A DNA stretch of 64,000 nt from assembly GCA_965644315.1 (NCBI GenBank), contig CBFFRQ010000053.1:372001-436000 (forward strand). The letters are read 5' to 3'. Below are positions 21,180 to 33,698 of the stretch, piece by piece. Position 1 is the stretch's first letter, and each line of letters begins with the position of its first letter. The DNA comes from Caecitellus pseudoparvulus. Lineage: Eukaryota; Bigyra: Bicosoecida. A model generated the notes under the pieces. The model did no database searches. It saw only the letters and a program-made list of their open reading frames with translations, and had not been told where the DNA came from. The position numbers and the translations under genes are program-made.

Positions 21180-23788
21180 ATGGAGACATGGACCATTCAA
21201 ACGTTTGCGAGAGTTCGCCCTGTTCTTCACCCAGATCGAAGCACCGAGGCCCCCCGATACTCCTGCCATGGTATGCGGGCGGTGCGAAACGAAGCTGAAA
21301 CGGCCACACATAGTCTGCATTCCCCCGCCCTGGTGCAGGTGATGTGGGGGATGCGACAGGGAAGAAATCTGTTATACGCTTTGCACCACCAGAAGAAGCA
21401 GGCGCCCCTGGCTCAAAAGTATCAGGACGCATCCAGTCGTTCGAGTTTCAAGAGGTGTTTCAGGGAGACCGCAACAGCCAAGAGGCTGTGTACTCCTCAG
21501 TGGCAGCGCCCATCGTGCGCAGTGCCCTGGAAGGGTACAATGGAACCCTATTTGCATACGGCCAGACTGGGAGTGGGAAGACCTTCACTATGACTGGGGG
21601 AGAAAGCTACGGCGAGCGTGGCATTGTCCCCCGAGCTTTGCAAGCTGTGTACGCTCATGCTGACGAGCACCCAGAAGCCGAGCTGCAAGTGGCGATCAGC
21701 TACTTGGAAATCTACAATGAGCAGTGCTTCGACTTGCTGGACACATCCCATACTGGGAAGCCGATTACAGAATGGAAGCCGGTCCGGCTGAGACACGATG
21801 CAAAAGGGCGGCTTGCGATGCTCGGCCTACAGTCGTTCGAGGCACCCACAGAGCAAGATGCATTGAACCTATTGTTCCTGGGCAACATGCACCGCATGAC
21901 AGCCGAGACGCTGATGAACCATGCCTCTTCGCGCTCACACTGCGTGTTTTCAGTGGAGATTCGCAGCAAGCATCCAGCAACCGCTACCTTGCGCTTGTCC
22001 AAGTTGCACATGGTGGACCTCGCTGGGAGTGAGCGAGTGTTCAAGACAGAGTCCATAGCATCTGGTGCGGCAGCTTCAGTGGTTGACACTAGCCGCGCTG
22101 CTTCAAAGGGGAGAGCTAGGTCAGCTTCCCGCCTAGAAATTAGCTCTGCTGGATCGGTCTCCTCACGAGGCGGTCGGAGTGCGTCTTCCTTCGATCGACG
22201 AAGCGCTGCCTCGTCACGGCGCTCAGGGGGGTTTGATGTGAAAAGCTTCAGTTCAAGGGCCGGCTCTGTCACGACCGGGGGGGCACTCACTCGCAAAGAA
22301 GGCCGCTACATCAACTTGTCCTTGCACTATCTTGAGAAGGTGATCATCTCGCTGCAAGGCGCTGGTGCCGCCGGAGGAAGCCAGCGCGCAAGCTCGAGGC
22401 ATATTCCTTATCGTAACTCTGTGTTGACTTCCGTTCTACAAGATAGCTTGGGGGGCAATTGCCGCACTGCCTTCCTTGTCACACTCAACCCTGAGCCAGA
22501 GTTCACAGATGAGAGCGTCGCAACTTGCCGGTTCGCTCAGCGTTGCGGCATGGTAGCGACGACAGTGAAACTGAACACAGAGAGAGACCTTCCTGCTGTG
22601 GTTTCTGCGCTTCGGAAGGAGAACCAGCGCTTGCAAAGCAGAGTGGCACAGCTGGGCGGCTTGCTCGTGTCACTGGGCATCCACCTTCCACCTGCAGACG
22701 AGAAGTCGGACCCGGTGCCCTTTGCTGAGGAGGGAAGTGGCCTCGGCTGCCGTGAAGTAACCAGTGCTGATATCACGAGCGCCCAACAGGCTGTTGGTAG
22801 CTACCTGAGGGCGGGCATCACAGAAGGGCTGGCGGAACGGACAGTAGAGCCCCATGCCCAGACTGCGGGGCCGGCTTGGTACTGGCTTCCTGGGCTGGAC
22901 ATGCCCCAGCTCCAGATTGCAGCCCAGCTCATGCGCAGGGCTGTTATTCACGCTTCAAAGGCAGCTGCAAAAGGGCAAGCAGGAAGCTTGGCTGCTGCTG
23001 ACAGCGCAGGCCCCTCACCCAGACACACCGAGCCGAGGCTTGCACCTGTTCAGCTTCCAACCCCGCCGAGCAACATGGCGGCGGGCTCTCCTGCAGTGGA
23101 CACTCAAACAAGAACAGGATTCGATGAAGTGGAGGCACGCACAGCGGCAGCAGATGTCTCCCTGAGATTGCGGAGGCTTCCTGCTGCACCAGGTGAGCTG
23201 AGTGTGGACACCGCCGCTGGCGAAGCACAAGCCACAGCCGCTTCAGGACTTCAGCAGGCACCTCTCGAGCCTAGTGTGAGCGTAACTGATCCTCATGACA
23301 CCGACACACGTGAGGATATGTTGCGACGGATGCTTTTGAAGGGTGCGATCTTTCTGAAGCTCGGCAAGCACGGCTTGAAGCGCCGCTTTGTCAACGTTAG
23401 CCCAGACATGCAGGTCATCTACTGGCGCCCAGCAAATTCGAGCAAGATGCAAGGAGCTTGTGATGTGCGGGCCCTGCAGGCTGTGGTTCGGGGAAGTGTT
23501 TCGAGCCAAGAATCGCCGAGCGGTGGCGCTGCTCAGCACACAGCATTGAGCCTCTTGACAAAGAATGGAAAAGCCATTTGCCTCCACATGGAGCTGCCAG
23601 CTGGGCTTCGCAGCTTTGAAGACGCGAGCCAAGAGCTGCAAGGCGCACTGGTGCGTGCGCGAGATGTCTGGGTGGCAGCATTCTTGACCCTGCTGCCAGT
23701 GGGAGATAGCCATTTTGCATCCACGCTGGCGTGCGAGGCACCTACGGCACAAGAATATGAAGGCTCTGCTGCAATGCCGCACATGTAG
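21180..23788 (+). CDS. KIF6-type (kinesin-9) motor with C-terminal PH-like domain
   Basis: Exons 21180-21270 and 21339-23788 give 846 residues. The GTATGC...GGTGCAG intron joins the first beta-strand (T-I-Q-T-F-A-R-V-R-P) to the rest of the motor. The P-loop G-Q-T-G-S-G-K-T lies near residue 106, switch I is N-H-A-S-S-R-S-H, and switch II is V-D-L-A-G-S-E. The motif A-Y-G-Q-T-G-S-G-K-T-F-T-M-T-G-G, then L-N-L-L-F-L-G-N and I-N-L-S-L-H-Y-L-E, match KIF6, an axonemal kinesin-9. About 70 Ser/Arg/Ala-rich residues are inserted between switch II and I-N-L-S-L, in the loop 11 region that contacts microtubules. Residues ~697-815 look like a PH domain (G-A-I-F-L-K-L-G, K-R-R-F-V-N-V, I-Y-W-R-P). That is typical of kinesin-3 tails but not of KIF6. 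The stop lies 5 nt from the facing gene's stop. Confidence 0.88.
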
Positions 23789-23793
23789 AGTTC

Positions 23794-26700
23794 TTACTTT
23801 GGTGGACAGAACACAGAGTCGTCAAATCCCTCCTCTTCGCCTGCCTCTCCCCCGACCTGGGGGCCCAAGTTGCCCTGCCATGCTCCTGTGGTTCCGCCTT
23901 TGGCACTATGACTGTCCACAAATACGGCAGAGAGCAGCCGAGCGGACAGCTGCTGATCTACGCGCTCAGCACTTGCTGACCCTAGTTGTCGGTCCCTGCT
24001 GCTCATCGAGACAGAGTCGCCCCTTGCAGCCGATGGGATGGAGGGGACGCCATCGCTTTGTCCGTCCGCGGTGGCTTCAACTGCCTCACCTTCGCCAAGA
24101 GAGAATACACTGTCGGGACCTGTTTGAGCAGACACAGCAACCCGCTTCGGAGGAGGGGGGCATGGCGAAGTTGCCGTGCCCCTTGAGGCGGAATGCCCTT
24201 CACCAGCACTGGCGCCAGCTGTGACGGCCCTGTGCCGTAAGTCAGCATGCGCAACTTCGGCGGCTCTTGCTTGCTTCCGCACTTGGTCCCGAGCCGTGCG
24301 CTTGGCTTCTCCGACCTTCAGCGCTAGCCACAAACTTTGCGCTTCTGGGCCAGAGCCCAGGCAAACCTGCCACCGTGCGGCACTGGCAAGCAGGCTAGCT
24401 GAATGAGACAGCAAAGCAGATGCCCAAAGTTGCCCTTCCTTTGGCCGGAAGCTTTGTGAGAAGGAGGCTCTTTCGTGCTGGGAGCAGTCTCCTGAAAGCA
24501 GTCGCAGCAAGCTGTTGAATCTCGTGGTGTGGTCTTCCTGAAAAAGGGTGCGACTGGATCGAATCTGTTGGCACACAGCCCAGCAAGCACGCAGCACGCC
24601 GAAGACGGGCTGTGCCTCGCAGCGATAAGCCAGCTGCTGCCCCACCAAACCATCCACTGCTGCCCGAGTGTCAGGATCGACGTACACAGACTCGCGGAGC
24701 CTCCCGCCGTCAAACTTGTCGTGCACATGCTTGAGAAGCTTTGGAAAACAAAGTTGGTGTCGGAAGCTCCACGCCATCACTCCCTGACGAAGCGCGTCCA
24801 GGCCGACCCCGGCCAAAACAGCGACAATGCGGACAGACATTGGTGCGCTCGCAAAATCGCGCTGGGTAACTAAACGCCTCATTGTCTCCATATTCCTGTC
24901 CCCAGCAGGGCCACTTGGGACATTTGCAGTCGCAAACCACTTGTGGGCTCGACACCCGTGTATGGTATCGGCCAGGGTCGGATCCCCTGGCAATGCGGCA
25001 GGCAACGTATCGTCAAAGTCTGGATCCTCGTCGCTTTCCCCCTCCCCCACGGACTGCCAGTCTTCGTGTTGCATGTGGTAGGGCGCGCTGCCACTGCTTG
25101 CGGCATCAGTGTATGTGCCAGTGGCTGTGCCCTGGGCCTCTCCCCCCTCTCGGGAGTCTTCGCGTAGGACAACGCCGTTGCAGCGATGATGAGCTAGCTC
25201 CCGCAAAAAGCCTTCATCCGCTACAATGGCAGCAGCGCATGCAGCTTCAAACGGGGTCGGTACGACGAGAGCGCGGGCGTCTCGAAGCACGTTCTCTGGG
25301 CTGCTCTGATGTGCACTAAATGCAGCTGCATACCCTGAAGGTTGCCCGAAGTAGCCCCCTGAGCTTCTTGCTTGAAATGCGGTTGATGTGCTACGATTGA
25401 AGCCACTCTCCTTTGTCACACTCTGTGCACGGTCGCTCGGTCCTTTCCGGCGTGGTTGGGACAGGTGCTGGAAAGCAAGCGAGCTGCTCCCCAAACGCCG
25501 AACAGTCCTTAGCGGGACTGCCGCTTTGCCACGACTTGCTTGAAGGGCCGCTTGGGGGTAATGATCCCATTGAAGATGTAATGGGCTCTCTGGCTCCAGG
25601 TGTCCGTCCTCACGCACAGCTACGCAGCATTGCAGTGACTGCAACATGACCTCATCAGCGAGCGGCAAGGGTTCTACACTTGCAGCACTGAGGCCTGCAG
25701 CAGCGACACCGTCCACGAACACCTCACGGAGCAAGGTCCGTATTGAATCACTGTGCGGGTGCCAAGTGCTTTGGGGCGCTTCCTCCAGCGGCTTGGCAGC
25801 TCCAATGTGGTGAGGGACAGCCTCCTCCGCTGCCCCAGCCTCGCTGAGCACTGTCTCAGCATCTGCCTCATCCTCAGAGCCCATCCCTTCCCCGCGAAAA
25901 TGGCGAAGCATGCTGTCCATGTCCTCCCAGCCGCTCAGGTGGAAGGCAGCGGGCTTCGATGAGGAAACAAGCCTTCTCAGGGAGGGACTCCGTTGGCAAG
26001 CGCGCAGCAGCAGCCCAGGTGTGATAGTTCGGATGTACCCCGGAAGTGGGGGAAGATCAAACACCAGGTCATGGGCGACACACTTACCAGCGTACGTGTC
26101 CTCTGCTGCCTGCTGCTGCGCGGATGGAATCCCGATGGTTGGCTTCCAATGCCGAAGCAAGCGGTTCACGCTGCCAACCGCCGTGTGTGAAGAAGCCGCA
26201 TGCGATTGGCATGCTTCCTGTGCCCCGGCAGATTCATCGCAAGGCAATGGCGTCGACATGCCTTTCGGGCGAAGTGCCGGGTCAAGTCCACACTGCGACA
26301 CATGCTCCCATCGCGTTCTATGCGCCGGAGCCATGCGATCACTCACAGCCGCCCAAGCTGGGGTACTGCACAGTAAATCGCGCACGAACTGCTGCCCCCC
26401 GCTTGAATCACGCCCTGACTCTTGCATGCGGGGCAGGTGCACTTCTCGGTACCAGCGCCTGGCTGGGTCCTCTCGAAACATCAGGTGCCGGCGGAGCCAC
26501 AAGAGGTCACCCGGCGTCAACCCAAGCACGGTCAACGCAAACACCGTCCACATCCGCCGAGTGCATGCAATTTCAACATGAAACTCAAGCGGTTGTGGCC
26601 CCCAGACCATGAGAAAGGATGGATCCGGAGTGGGAAGGGGAAGTGCTGAGCCGCCCACCTCCAGAAGCGGGGCGAGAGCAGACTTCTGAGCGCGTTTCCG

Positions 26701-28688
26701 CACCGAATTTAGCTGAACCTGCAAGGCCCGCAGACGCTTGCTCTCCTTGGACACTGAAGGGCTGACTACTTGAGCAAATAGCTCTGCTGCCTGCAGACTT
26801 CGGGCTTGGCTGCGATACACGTCACTGGCTGCAGCTGCCTTGTCCACAGTCGCAGTTCGAAGCCTCAAGGCAGCGTCCAGTTCTCTGTTTGTGATGTGCA
26901 CCTCTTCTCCATCAGTGAGACTGAAGTCAACTGAGCGGAAGAGGTTGTCTTGTGCCGCTTCACTGATTTCAAGAGGGTTTGGCTTGACGTCAAGCATGAA
27001 CTGCCGCCCCAGGCAATGGCGGGCGTGGAATAAGCGTGCCCGAACTTGTTCATGGGCGGCAGCAGAGACAGTTGGGCCAAGACTCTGGTGTCCCTGAGAA
27101 ATATACCCCAGCATCTTCCGCGCAGGGGCTAGTCGTAGTGTCCTTTGCACCTGTTCGAACGCTTGCTGCGTCGCGGCCTGCTTGGCCCGCCAGCGCTGCT
27201 GCTGAGCCTGCAGGCGCTGCGAAGCAGCCTGGCATGCCATGGCTTCGCTCTGGCGTGCGCGTGCAGCATCAAGCTTTGTCTGGGTTTGAGCTTTCAGCCA
27301 CTCAAGCTGCTGGGTTAAGGCACCGACAGTTTCAGACCGTCTGCGGTGGCTCAAAGCCTCCGCCAGGTTTGAAACAACTGCCAGCTCCTGCTGCATCCAC
27401 AGGGGCTCCTGCACCACATTGAATCCATCAATGAGATGCTGTCGGTACTCAGCAGATGAGTCCACGATGGACTTCTCGCTCTCGAAAAGGTGTGCTTGAA
27501 GCACGTCGCCGGGCAAGAGATCTCGGGATGCAAAGAACACCAACAGGGGCACTTGCAAATACACAGCCGTCCGCCGCGGCCGCCCTCCGCTCGATTTTCT
27601 TCCAGAAACCGTAACTAAGACTTGAGCCATGTGAACGTTTGAAGTGGTGCGGACTGTTCCCGGTGCAGGGCCGACGAATTCGCACTGCGAGACTCCACTC
27701 AGCCCATTGCTGAACGTCAAGCCGTTCAAAACTACCTGCGATGAACTGCTCGAGGGACATGGCATCCACGAATACTCGCACAAGAGTGGGTAGTCAGTGG
27801 CAAGAAGGGCGGGCAGCAGGCTCCCTGCCTGGGGATCAACAGCTGCAAGCGAATCCACATGCTCTGCTGCAGCGTGCAGCAAGCCAGCCATCGGCGGCCA
27901 CAACACCGAACCTGCCTCAACATGGCTACACGCTTTCGAAGCTCGCACAGAGATACTTCTCGGGTCGATCACGGTCCTTGTAGCCGTTCCCTGCCGGCCT
28001 TTCTGGGATGCTGCCGTGACTGCCTCACGCAAATATCGAAGCCGCGGCACCTGGGCGCTGCTTTGCTGGGCACCAGCAGCGCCTACTTCACCAATGGTGA
28101 CATTCTGATGACCGAACGCTGAAGGCAACTCGCTAAATAGTGCTTCTTTCATGTAGTCTCTGACTTCCCTTCGAGCTTGGGCGAAGACTCCTTCTGAGTC
28201 ATCCCTCTCCACCTCTCTCTCAACCACCGCGCACACGGCCTCATCGCGACCTGAGCAATGAACAAGCCGCAAGACTGTGCAGGCTGGTTTGTCGAGCATG
28301 CTATATTGCACTCACTGGGAAATGGGTCGAACGCAACATCAATGCTCCAAGTCTGCACGCCGTGCAGCCCTTGGATCAGCTGGCGGAGGTGAACCAACGA
28401 AGTGAACCGCGCAGCACCTCTCAAGCGCTTCAGTGCCTCCAATGTGCCGGCGGGTGCATGCTGACACATGAATCCATCGAGTTCTGGTGAGAAGGCGATC
28501 CCCAGCGGGAATCCAGGGCGGCCGTACCCCCACAAAGGAATGTCAGTGTCGACACGGCACTCAACTCCATCCAGAGCGCCCGCACCTTGTCCTTCTGGGC
28601 CGAGAAACAAACGGCCTCGAGCAAGCACTCGATGCGGGGGGCAATCATCCCCCTTGGAGGCGGCAGGCGGAAGCTCCTGGGCAGACAT
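23794..28688 (-). CDS. Large orphan protein (1609 residues)
   Basis: Two proposed exons, 28688-28316 and 28250-23794, are joined by an intron with GTGAGT donor and TGCTCAG acceptor. I do not recognise a family. Visible features are a globular N-terminal part (W-G-Y-G-R-P-G-F-P near residue 55), a Gln/Ala-rich coiled-coil stretch around residues 430-530, a second Ala/Arg/Gln helical stretch around 650-700, Trp-rich globular segments, and a Ser/Glu-rich disordered C-terminus. No membrane helix or catalytic motif stands out. It is tandem with the ELMO gene upstream and convergent with the kinesin gene. A role as a cytoskeletal or axonemal scaffold is only a guess from coiled coil, size and neighbours. 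Confidence 0.75.
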
Positions 28689-28939
28689 GTCAGTACCTCA
28701 TCCACCAAGGCGGCCGGGAGGTGTGTGGCGCAGCACTGAAACGCAGGTGAAACTGCATTCAACACCAGGCTGCCGGACCAAGGTTGCAATACCTTGCAGC
28801 TGGGCCCTGCAATATGATGTGGGTGCAAACTCTGCCCCAAAAAATCTCAATAGCAGAACCAAGTGTGCAGAATCGGCATGTCTGTTTTGCGCGCCACAGG
28901 GCGCATGACCCTCGAGGCAGCTGCTCTGCACCACTTTGC

Positions 28940-31199
28940 CTAGTCCAACATGGAAAACTTCACATCTGACTCCGCATCTTGATGACCAGTGGCAGTCGTT
29001 CGCACGACTACTTTCTCGTACTGGGCGATGGCGCCTGCCGGATCTGCCGCACAGGCCTTGGCTGCATCTTGCCCGATGGAGCCAGCAAAAGCACCCTCCG
29101 CGCTCGATTCAAAGAAGCGCTCCATGAAGGCTACAAATACAGCGCAGTAATACTGGTGAAGAACACGCAAGACAGACCCTGCCTTGTTTATGAGGGTGTT
29201 CAAGCGCTCTGCCCGCAAGGCCTGCAGAGCGTACAAGGTCATGTTCAGAGACTGAACTGCAAATGGGTACCACTGCGGATGACCCTCTGCCAAGAGCAAG
29301 CGCTTCGTCACGAACTGCGAACCGCAAGGCAGTGGGCATCTCACGCGTGATCGCAACAGTGCAGGGGGTCTGTACTCACATGCTGGTGCTCCTGCGCAAA
29401 CATGAGCATCTGCAGCGGCCCGAGCATGCCAACGCCTCTCAAGTCAGTGACAAAGTCATCATTCTGGAACCCCACCACCGTCCATGTCGGCGACGCCAAG
29501 TGTGATCCAGTCAATGCTCGATACAGCGTGTGCATCATGCGAATCTGCGGAGGCGGGGCACCCTGCAGTGGCAGCACGCAAGCAGAAGTATTGTCGCTTC
29601 ACCCCGCCATCTCACATGTGTCTGATCACCTGCATCATACTGAACTTTGGCGATTCCAAAAACAGCAAGGCGCTCAGGCTTCAACTCTGCCTTCAGTCCG
29701 GTCCTCGTCAGCGAAGCCCACCAGCCACGACCTTGCGCTGGCTTCACAACGACTGACGCAGCATACCTCCCGGCCTGCTCAGAAGACATCAGGTACCTTG
29801 CCGCTTCTCCATGTCGAATCGCCGTGTACTGGCTGGTTGCCACAGAAGTCGTCGCCGCAGCCTTTGCCAGAACTGCCGCCGTCCCAGCTTCAAACTGCTG
29901 CGCCGCAAGCAGCAACTGCTGCTCCTCAGTGAGAGGCACCGTTGACGTGGAAGTGTCCAGGGGCTGCTCCTCCGAATGGGCTTCCTGTGCATCCGAGAGT
30001 TGCTTCGGGGGAGGGGGGTCATGTTGCTGCCCGCCTGCGCCAGCACCTGCTGCGGCGTGCTGCTCAGCAGAACCGGACGCGGTTGGCACTTGGGTTGAAC
30101 TTGATTCCACCCGGTCTGCAGCGCACGGGGGAGGCGCTATGGCACCACTTGCGTGGCCGACTGCCAAACTCTCGGCATGCTCTACACCTTCCTCTTGCTC
30201 GCCCTCCTCTCCTGACTCCTCGTCTTCTTCATCTGCCTCAGCAATGGCCTCACCAACTGTCTGCTTGGAGGCATGAACTGAGAGGCCCCCCTCCAACACG
30301 CGCTTCTCAAGGGCAACGAGTTCGCTCTGCTCAGCCTCGCGGGCGGCAGCAGCAAGGCCTGCTTGCACAGCAGCAAGAGCTTCGGATGGCGCGCTAGTGG
30401 GTGGGGAGCTAGCGCTCGGGGGTACACCTGATACCTGGACTCCTCCCGCGCCGGGCAGGCTGGAGCCTCCAGTCTCGTGGGGACTGACAGCTGGCACAGT
30501 AGGGCACGCCTTGGCTGCAGCAAGGCGCTGCAAGAATTCCCGCGCTTGATCGTCACCTGCATCAGATGGGGTCACATCAAATGAAAAGTCGCCGTCTTCT
30601 GAGTCTGACTCGCTCCCTGCAGCCATGCTGCCCACTACACGAACCTTCTCCGCAAGGCTCGCCGGCTGGGAAAGCTCAGCTTCGAAGACATCAGCTGCAG
30701 ATGTGAGAAGGGTCCCTTCCGGGCCTTCCTCGCCCGGTACGACTTCTGGTTCGTAGGCGACACCAAAGGCATCTGCGCTTGGCTGCGCAGGGGAATCCTG
30801 GCCCTCGCCAGGCTCCATTTCCTGCACGAAGCCCTGCAACGCCGAGCCAGAGGCGGCAACATCGGGCTTCGCTGACCTTGCCTCCTCTCTATCCTCTACT
30901 ACGACAGCTTCGCCAGTCACGCTTTGCCCGATGGTCGTGGACAAGACGGCGCCGTGCTCATCAAACACTTCTAGGACTTCGTCCTCAGACGCCTGACCTT
31001 CCGTTGAGAGAGCACCTCCCTGGTTTTTGGCTGACTCCTTTCCAGCTGACTCTGTGAGCTCTTGCTCAATGACACTCCCTGCGAAGTGGTGTTGCCTCAG
31101 TGGCGGCTGCTGCTGGCGTTACGCAGTGGCGTTTCGTGCGCTACGCACCAAGTACCGCCGCAAGGGGATTCGTTTCTGGGAATGGGTAGCAACAGACAT
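28940..31199 (-). CDS. ELMO-domain protein with long acidic N-terminus
   Basis: Proposed exons 31199-31145, 31078-29616, 29544-29380 and 29314-28940 give 685 residues. The last two introns cut the ELMO domain (about residues 500-640), and joining them restores family order: R-M-M-H-T-L-Y-R-A-L-T-G, then G-F-Q-N-D-D-F-V-T-D-L-R-G-V-G-M-L-G, then H-P-Q-W-Y-P-F-A-V-Q-S-L-N-M-T. ELMO-domain-only proteins (ELMODs) act as GTPase-activating proteins for Arl/Arf GTPases, and the D-L-R-G Arg corresponds to their conserved arginine. The first ~430 residues are Glu/Ser/Ala/Pro-rich and look disordered. The first exon (M-S-V-A-T-H-S) is the least certain part, since its donor GTAGCG is weak. Confidence 0.78.
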
Positions 31200-31444
31200 T
31201 GCGACTAGATCCTTCCACTGACGTGCTTCTCAATGCGCAGCGAATCCTCACCTGCCATTCTTGCCGGGCTCTGGCAGGCCCAGTGCAGGGTTCGCGCAAC
31301 AAGGCAGCTCGTAAAAAATAAAAGGCTCCCCCAGCACGTGTACGGCGCCCAAATAGAAAATGTAGGCCCGCTGCCCCAGAGTTATTTGTGGACTTTCTAG
31401 TGTGCTGCCCATAGTGTGCTGGAGCGACACCAATTTCCGCAGCA
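31200..31444. promoter_or_regulatory. Divergent promoter region, ELMO / orphan
   Basis: 245 nt between divergent starts. It contains TAGAAAATGTAGGCCCG at 31354-31370, matching 15 of 17 bases of the element at 21006-21022, and an A-rich TAAAAAATAAAAGG near 31312. Confidence 0.45.
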
Positions 31445-32432
31445 ATGGGCGTCTTGTCTGGCCTGGCAAAGGTTGCTGTCGGCTCGGCAGCGGTCATGTA
31501 CTTCATTGGTGAGAGCGCTGACTGTGACAGCGACTGCTTTGCTCGGGGCACTGGGCTGCCGTTCGCCTCTTCCACAGGCCGGGAAGGAGCCAAGACCGGC
31601 GCCCGCTTTGCGGGAGGAGTGGTCGGCCAGACCATCGCCGGCATGCGGCGGAGCCGAGGGGAAATGCAGGCCAAGCTTACGCAAGATGAGACCCCCGAGC
31701 AGCTAGCTGTGTGTTTTTTCTGTGTGAGGCGCAGATCCCTGGAGCGTAGACCACCTGATTGCCCTCTCCTCGCAGGCTGCAAGGCGCATGCAGAAAGGCT
31801 GGTGGGAAGTGCGCATGATCATGAACGAATTTTCAATGCTGAGGAGCTTCAACCCCCGCCTACTGCAGGCTGGCAACTTTGGCTTCACAGATGAGGAAAT
31901 GCTCGCTGCAATTGGGCGTCGCCCGTCGGATTTCGACGAGTCTGAAGCCAGTCGGGTTGCCCACATAGAACGCCAGCTCGACATGGAGCGGCAACAACTG
32001 GAGAACCCTCGCATGTGGCCAGTTGCAGGTCATCATGGCAGTGAAAATGACGCCGCTGCATACATGGCCGCCACATCGTCCCCCGCGTTGGCCGGGCGAG
32101 GTCCTGGTGATGACCCCCTTCGCAAGCAGCCTGCACCTTCTGCGGCTGAAACTGCCCCTGGAGTTGTAGAGGTGACTGCATCAGACGGGACAAGAAGCTT
32201 TCGGGCAGGTGTCACGAGGCAGTTGAGTTCAATGGAGAGTGAGCTGCATTCCATGCACCGCAGCGAGGCGCCAGTGGCCGCCTCTGTGACGAGCCTTGAG
32301 CGGGCACCCCAGCCTGTGCAAAGCAGCTTGGACGAGAGGGCGGCTTTGTCAAGTGCGATGATGGAGACCTTTCAAGACTTGCGCATCCTTCAACGCATGG
32401 CAGCGGAGCAGCAGGCGCAGGGTGAGCGGTAG
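31445..32432 (+). CDS. Orphan protein with N-terminal hydrophobic segment
   Basis: Exons 31445-31708 and 31776-32432 give 306 residues. The intron runs GTGTGT...CTCGCAG. Residues ~3-22 (L-S-G-L-A-K-V-A-V-G-S-A-A-V-M-Y-F-I-G) could form a membrane anchor or a mitochondrial-type signal. A middle segment (G-W-W-E-V-R, then F-N-P-R-L-L-Q-A-G-N-F-G-F) looks folded and conserved in style. The C-terminal half is Ser/Ala/Glu-rich and ends in a predicted helix. I do not recognise a family. An alternative intron with acceptor GGCGCAG near 31731 is possible. The stop lies 8 nt from the DMC1 stop on the other strand. Confidence 0.65.
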
Positions 32433-32440
32433 AGATGGGC

Positions 32441-33698
32441 CTACTCTGCATCCACGATGCCATGCTCGGAGATGGCGAAGGTTGCATCAGCTTCAGGGCA
32501 GTTGGGGCTGTCGTATACCTTGCTGTGGTGGGGGAAAGGAAGGCGTGGGGTGAGGTTGCCTCCACTCGCTCAGCGCAGCCTTACCAGATGCGCTGCTCCC
32601 CTTTGCCTTTCCGAAAGTACAGGCGGGTGGTGGACGCGTGAGCGATGATGTGGCCGCCAACAGGCTTCTTTGGGTCCGCTCCGACGAATACCGAGCCCCC
32701 TGGATCTGCAGTAACCTGGTTTACGATGAGGATGGCGACGTTGAACTCTTCTGCGATCTTCTTCAGGGCTGCGAGGTGCTTGTTGAGTTTCTGTTGCCGC
32801 TCAGCCAGCTCACCCCGCCCACTGTAGTCCACCCTGAACAAAGCCATGACGCTGTCCAGGATGACTAAGCGAGTGGGCTCCTCATCATCTGCGATGAGGG
32901 CGGCGATATGCTCCACGATGGCCATCTGTGCCTCGTGGGTGTGCACACGTGCGTAGGCGATGTTGTCCAGAACCGCAGTTGGGTCAAGTCCAAAGCGCTT
33001 CTCTGCGATCTGAGCCACCCGCTCGACCCTGAAGCTGCCCTCGGTGTCCACGACAATGACCTTTCCTGCCCCCCCGCCCATGTCACGGCCAAGTTGGCAC
33101 GTCACTGCAAGGGTGTGTCCGAGCTGCGTCTTGCCCGTGCGGAACTCGCCAAACACCTCTGTGATTGCCTGAGTCTCAATCCCCCCCCCAATGATAGTGT
33201 CCAGTTCTTTGGAGCCTGTGGTGATCCGGATGACACTCTGCCGAGCAGCGAGCGTGTCGTTTCCGCTCTTGAAGCGCGCGGCGCTGCCTTGGAGCTTCCT
33301 GGCTGCCTCGCACACCTTCTCCACTTTGGCCTCTGAGAAGCCCTTGATCTCCAACAAAGACTTGGAGGGAGTCATAAGTACCTGCCCAACAGTGTGCAGC
33401 CCTGCATCTTTGCACTTCTTGATGTCAGCCGCGTTGATCCCAAAGTCCTGCGCATGCATGAAACGCTGCGTGGTGCGCAGGTTGTGCGTCTGTGCCACCC
33501 CATGTTGGCCGTACCTGGAGGCGCTCAATCGGGTCAAATTCAGCCAATTCTTCGTCGTGCTTTGGTTCTTGTGCGGAATCCGCCGCCTCGGTCGCCTTAT
33601 CGGCCGCCTGCACGCTGTGCGTGCCATGTGAGCAGTGTGGCAACGCAGGATGCAGCTTGCGTCACCGTGGCAGGGACTCACCTAGCAGCCGCCGCCAT
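32441..33698 (-). CDS. DMC1: Meiotic recombinase DMC1 (RecA/Rad51 family)
   Basis: Proposed exons 33698-33682, 33614-33515, 33447-32585 and 32522-32441 give 353 residues, close to the usual DMC1 length. The N-terminal helix-hairpin domain reads [11 protein letters not shown] once exons 2 and 3 are joined. Walker A is G-E-F-R-T-G-K-T-Q and Walker B is L-V-I-L-D-S. DMC1 rather than RAD51 is indicated by [21 protein letters not shown] and by V-T-A-D-P-G-G; RAD51 has T-A-L-Y-R-T-D and A-R-Q there. The last exon supplies K-V-Y-D-S-P, the conserved C-terminus. DMC1 forms the filament that performs strand exchange between homologues in meiosis, so a sexual cycle is implied. It shares a divergent promoter region with the PolX-like gene. 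Confidence 0.92.
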
